A stretch of DNA of 64,000 nucleotides, from contig NZ_CP053452.2 in the NCBI RefSeq assembly GCF_013128195.2, positions 2,046,001 through 2,110,000 on the forward strand, read 5' to 3'. The number at the start of each line of letters is the position of its first letter. The first letter of the stretch is position 1. Below, in pieces: positions 61,117-64,000 of this stretch. The translations under genes and the position numbers were made by a program. The DNA is from Frigoriglobus tundricola (GTDB lineage Bacteria > Planctomycetota > Planctomycetia > Gemmatales > Gemmataceae). The notes beneath the pieces were generated by a model that saw only the letters and a program-made list of their open reading frames with translations, did not search any database and was not told the origin of the DNA.

Positions 61117-61123
61117 AGGAGGG
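61117..61123 (+). promoter_or_regulatory. Shine-Dalgarno sequence of the ACT gene
   Basis: AGGAGGG lies 8 bases before the ATG at 61132, a strong and well-placed ribosome site that fixes the start of the gene. Confidence 0.8.
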
Positions 61124-61131
61124 CAACTCGG

Positions 61132-61563
61132 ATGAGCTTCAAGATGCAGCGGGTCCACCTGTTCCATGCGGAGGTGGAAGACAAGCCGGGCGGCACGGCG
61201 GCCAAGCTGAAGAAGCTGGCCGAGGCCGGGGCGCACCTGGAGTACGTGTACAGCCAGCGGTCCATTACCAAACCCGGCGTGGGCGATCTGTACGTGGCCC
61301 CGATCCTCGGCAACGGCGCGCTGTCCGCCGCGAAGGCCGCCGGGATGCACGAGGTGGGCGAGCCGATCGTCATGCGGGTAGAGGGCGACGACAAGGCCGG
61401 CCTGGGCGGGCGGGTGACACAGGCGTGGGAGATGGCCGGGATCAACCTGCACGGGCTGGTCATGTCCGTGATCGGCGGGAAGTTCGTCGGCTACGCCACG
61501 TTCGACAGCGTCGCCGACGCGAACAAAGCCGCGACGATCCTCGCCGAACTGGGAACCGCCTGA
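61132..61563 (+). CDS. ACT-domain protein
   Basis: 143 residues with two ACT-like units: VHLFHAEVEDKPGGTAAKLK with GAHLEYVYSQRSITKPGVGD, and PIVMRVEGDDKAGLGGRVTQ with INLHGLVMSVIGGKFVGYAT. It is a small-molecule-binding regulatory fold without a fused enzyme. The strong SD and the three tandem hairpin repeats just upstream make post-transcriptional control possible. It is unrelated in detail to the ACT protein at 57.4 kb. Confidence 0.85.
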   Translation: MSFKMQRVHLFHAEVEDKPGGTAAKLKKLAEAGAHLEYVYSQRSITKPGVGDLYVAPILGNGALSAAKAAGMHEVGEPIVMRVEGDDKAGLGGRVTQAWEMAGINLHGLVMSVIGGKFVGYATFDSVADANKAATILAELGTA

Positions 61564-61843
61564 GGGCCGAACCCGGTGCCGCGTTCGCATCCTCCTGGAG
61601 GGTGGGGCTCCGACCGAGTCGTGTCGTTACGGCTCGGCTCCCCGGACATGAGGCGCCGCCGACGGGTTCATGTACGAAAGGTGAAGGCGGTGTGTGGTAG
61701 ACGGTGAACCACGTTATCGGGCGTGTTCTTGCGCCCGCTGTCCACTGTCTACTTCCCATTCTTTGAGCATCCGGCATTGCGTCTCTCGGCGGGGTCGCGG
61801 TAAAACTAGGGTCAACACCACCGGTCCCGCCGAGGACGCCCAC

Positions 61844-63220
61844 GTGCCGGTTGTCACCTGCCCCAAGTGCCCGACGAGGCTCAAGATCCCCGACGGGGTC
61901 AGCGGTAACACCAGGTGCCCCAAGTGCGGCACGATCTTCCCCGTCGTCGCCACACCCCAAGCCGGGACCGGGACCAAACCCGCGTTCGGGAGCGGAGTCG
62001 CCCCCGCGTTCGGGAGCGGGGCCGCCCCGGTGCAGCAGCCGCCACCCGCACCCAAGCCCGCGCCCCAACCCGCACCGAAGCCGCCTGCGGCTCCCACTCC
62101 CACCCGCACTCCGGCCGCGAAACCGCCGGTCGAAGAACCCGATTTCGAGATCGTCGAAAAGAAGTCGAAAAAGCGCGTTACCGTAGAAGAGGACGACGAG
62201 CGGCCGCGGAAGAAGAAGCGGTACGACGGCTACGACGATGACGGCTACGACGATGAGGACGACGACGACGAACCCCGGGTCAGAAAGAATCGCTACAACA
62301 AGCCCAAGAAGAAAAAGAAGAGCCGCTACGACGACGATGAGGACGACGACTACCGGCAGCCGAAGTCCGGAGCGCGTGCGGCGTTTTCCAAGGGGAAAAT
62401 CGGCGCACTCCTGATTTCCATCTCGTTCTGGCTCAATCTCGCGACCTATGGGATGCTCTCGCTGTACGCGCTGCTCGTCTGGCTCCTGTTGATCGCCGCA
62501 ACCAGTTCCTCTCCTTCTTCTCGCGGCGGAATGGGAGGAGGAGGTGGTGGTGGTGAATCGCTCGGAGAAGTGCTCGTCGTTCTGCCCGGTTTGCTCGGCC
62601 TGGGGGCGTGGATCGTGGGCGTCATCGGGTGCTCGTTCTCCATCGCCGGGCCGGCGAAGGCGCGGGGCATGGCGATCACCGCGACCGTGCTGTCCGGCGT
62701 CCACCTCGTCCTGATGGGCGTCACGTTCAGCAACCTGCACGGCGGAGCGGGCGGTGGGTTCGGCCCCGCTCGCGGGATGGGAGTGGGGATCGGCTCCGGG
62801 GCGTGGCTCGCCGTCTCCTCCGCGCTGCCGGTACTGGACACGTTCCTCCCGGTCCTCTTCTACCAATCGAAGGTCATTTCGGGAGATTACATCATCGCGC
62901 TGCTCGCCGCGGTGTGCGAGGTCGCCCGGCTGTTTTTCATGCTGTACACGCTCAAGGCGATGGCGGCCGCGGCCCGCGATTACGAGGTGGCCGAGAAGGC
63001 GCAGTTCGGCATCCTCGTGGCGGCGTTCGTGATCGGCAGCGTCGCGATCGCGCTCCTGGTCCTCTTCATCTTGCTCAGCGAAGGCGGTGTGGGGCTCAAG
63101 ACGGCCCTTCACTTGGGCGCGGTCGCGATCCTGCTGACGCTCCTCGCGTACACGTTCATGATGCTCAGCCCCGCCCTGACCGCGCTCCAGACCCGAGACG
63201 CTTGTGACCGCCGGTCCTGA
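61844..63220 (+). CDS. MJ0042-type zinc-ribbon membrane protein
   Basis: 458 residues. An N-terminal zinc ribbon VPVVTCPKCPTRLKIPDGVS with NTRCPKCGTIF (CxxC...CxxC) is followed by a Pro-rich segment, a strongly charged Lys/Arg/Asp tract (DDERPRKKKRYDGYDDDGYD) and about six membrane helices (from IGALLISISFWLNLATYGML to AILLTLLAYTFMMLSPAL). The Zn-ribbon plus charged tail plus helices layout is common in planctomycetes. Function is unknown. The GTG at 61844 begins exactly at the ribbon. An upstream extension from 61694 has no domain character. Confidence 0.82.
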   Translation: MPVVTCPKCPTRLKIPDGVSGNTRCPKCGTIFPVVATPQAGTGTKPAFGSGVAPAFGSGAAPVQQPPPAPKPAPQPAPKPPAAPTPTRTPAAKPPVEEPDFEIVEKKSKKRVTVEEDDERPRKKKRYDGYDDDGYDDEDDDDEPRVRKNRYNKPKKKKKSRYDDDEDDDYRQPKSGARAAFSKGKIGALLISISFWLNLATYGMLSLYALLVWLLLIAATSSSPSSRGGMGGGGGGGESLGEVLVVLPGLLGLGAWIVGVIGCSFSIAGPAKARGMAITATVLSGVHLVLMGVTFSNLHGGAGGGFGPARGMGVGIGSGAWLAVSSALPVLDTFLPVLFYQSKVISGDYIIALLAAVCEVARLFFMLYTLKAMAAAARDYEVAEKAQFGILVAAFVIGSVAIALLVLFILLSEGGVGLKTALHLGAVAILLTLLAYTFMMLSPALTALQTRDACDRRS

Positions 63221-63247
63221 TTCGTTACCCGCGCGGAGGTGCCCGCC

Positions 63248-64000
63248 GTGCTGCTGACCTGCCCCCAATGCCGCAGTGGCCTTCAGGTGCCCGATGACAC
63301 GACGGCCCTGGTGCGCTGCCCCGCGTGCAAAACGGTCTTTTCACCGGCCGGGGGCGCCGCGCCCGAACCCGACGAGGAAGAGGACGAGCCGAAGGCGAAG
63401 ACGCGCAGGCCCCAGCGGGACGAGGAGGAGGACGAGCGGCCGCGCAAGAAACCGCGCCGCAGTGCCCGCACGGACGGGGACGAAGACGAAGACGAGGAGC
63501 CGGAGAACCGCGACTTCGACCCCGTAACGGAAGAGGAGGACCGGGCGCGCCGGCGCAGGAAGCGCCCTAAAGACGACTCCTCCGGGCTCAGCCCGGAGGA
63601 GAAGGCCGCCAAGCGGGCGGCCTTCCAGCGGGCCGCGTGGGGCGCGCGCCTCATCTGGATCTCGTTCGGGCTGTTCCTCCTCTCGATGCTGGTGGTCATC
63701 ATCTTCTTCTTCCAGTTCACGTTCAGGGTCGTGACGCCGGGGTACCTCACGATCGCGGGTGCGATCGGGCTGGTCAACTGGGTGCTCGCCGCGGTCGGCG
63801 TGGGGCTGTGCCTCTCCGGGCCGCGCACGCCGGGGCACTGGGGGTACGGTATCGGGGCCGCGGTCGCCGTATTCGTTCACGGCGTGTTCCTTCTGGTCAT
63901 CGTCACGCCGCGCACCGAGAACGCGAGCGGCCGGGACGTCGAGGGGGGCAGTACGACCCAGGTCCGCTGGGCGCGCCTGGCCACGAACCTCGACCACACC
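63248..64000 (+). CDS. MJ0042-type zinc-ribbon membrane protein (3' end beyond window)
   Basis: At least 251 residues, open to the last base. The ribbon VLLTCPQCRSGLQVPDDTTA with VRCPACKTVF is followed by a Glu/Asp/Arg-rich tract (DEEEDERPRKKPRRSARTDG) and membrane helices (LIWISFGLFLLSMLVVIIFF, LTIAGAIGLVNWVLAAVGVG, AAVAVFVHGVFLLVIVTPRT). It is a close analogue of the preceding gene, 27 bases downstream, and probably a paralogue in the same operon. The GTG at 63248 follows a GGAGG site. Confidence 0.8.
   Translation, partial: MLLTCPQCRSGLQVPDDTTALVRCPACKTVFSPAGGAAPEPDEEEDEPKAKTRRPQRDEEEDERPRKKPRRSARTDGDEDEDEEPENRDFDPVTEEEDRARRRRKRPKDDSSGLSPEEKAAKRAAFQRAAWGARLIWISFGLFLLSMLVVIIFFFQFTFRVVTPGYLTIAGAIGLVNWVLAAVGVGLCLSGPRTPGHWGYGIGAAVAVFVHGVFLLVIVTPRTENASGRDVEGGSTTQVRWARLATNLDHT

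Overview
The window is GC-rich DNA from a planctomycete, most probably of the Gemmataceae (Gemmata-like). The evidence is the protein families present: four DUF1501 proteins, two PSCyt/DUF1549/DUF1553 proteins with CxxCH motifs, a ThuA plus membrane-bound-dehydrogenase (TIGR02604/TIGR02603) giant, a TIGR03067 protein, MJ0042-type zinc-ribbon membrane proteins and a giant GspD-like secretin. No rRNA, tRNA, CRISPR array, prophage or complete insertion sequence was seen. Both ends cut through a gene. Layout: 1-2.3 kb holds the end of an FHA protein (frame broken) and two small proteins. At 2.3-5.2 kb a minus-strand group encodes a crotonase, endonuclease III (nth) and peptidase T (pepT). At 5.3-9.1 kb are a 47-residue ORF, a compact DUF1501 protein and a tandem alpha/beta hydrolase. 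At 9.5-17.4 kb is a roughly 2,270-residue secretin with about 13 N1-like modules and an overlapping lipoprotein gene, ended by a strong hairpin, then two tandem HDOD genes to 19.6 kb. At 19.7-29.2 kb is a minus-strand block: DUF1501, an Rpn/YhgA-like nuclease, PSCyt/DUF1553 and the ThuA-dehydrogenase-haem protein. At 29.3-35.4 kb a ROK regulator diverges from a second PSCyt-DUF1501 pair. At 35.7-42.2 kb, all on the minus strand, are a PQQ-propeller membrane protein, mutL and a TPR protein. A 1.08 kb gene-free, AT-richer gap follows. At 43.3-49.6 kb are a lone receiver protein, a small membrane protein, an RNA ligase family protein, another DUF1501, an apparent deletion scar of a retropepsin pair, a DUF2760 protein, an SDR, and orphan HicB-like and colicin-immunity-like genes. 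At 49.6-57.9 kb a plus-strand run encodes asparagine synthase, a DevCAB-like ABC exporter, a squalene/phytoene synthase, an HpnE-like oxidoreductase and an ACT protein, suggesting export and isoprenoid or envelope-lipid functions. At 58-64 kb are a tandem amidohydrolase, a second ACT protein behind a 49-bp tandem repeat, and two zinc-ribbon membrane proteins. The most notable feature is the density of palindromic repeats. At least a dozen lie between genes, and several more sit in frame inside genes (mutL, hpnE, both PSCyt genes, the PQQ protein, the amidohydrolase). Four copies of one family are read in the same frame and orientation (core peptide GEQDLRNS...RAFTP). Other repeat arms supply the ends of proteins: a signal peptide for the esterase, C-termini for Nth and AsnB, and an N-terminus for HpnE. 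This resembles the Rickettsia palindromic elements in behaviour, but the families here look different. A second theme is apparent one-base frame breaks in G/C-rich tracts (FHA gene, secretin twice, lipoprotein), which are most likely consensus-sequence errors.
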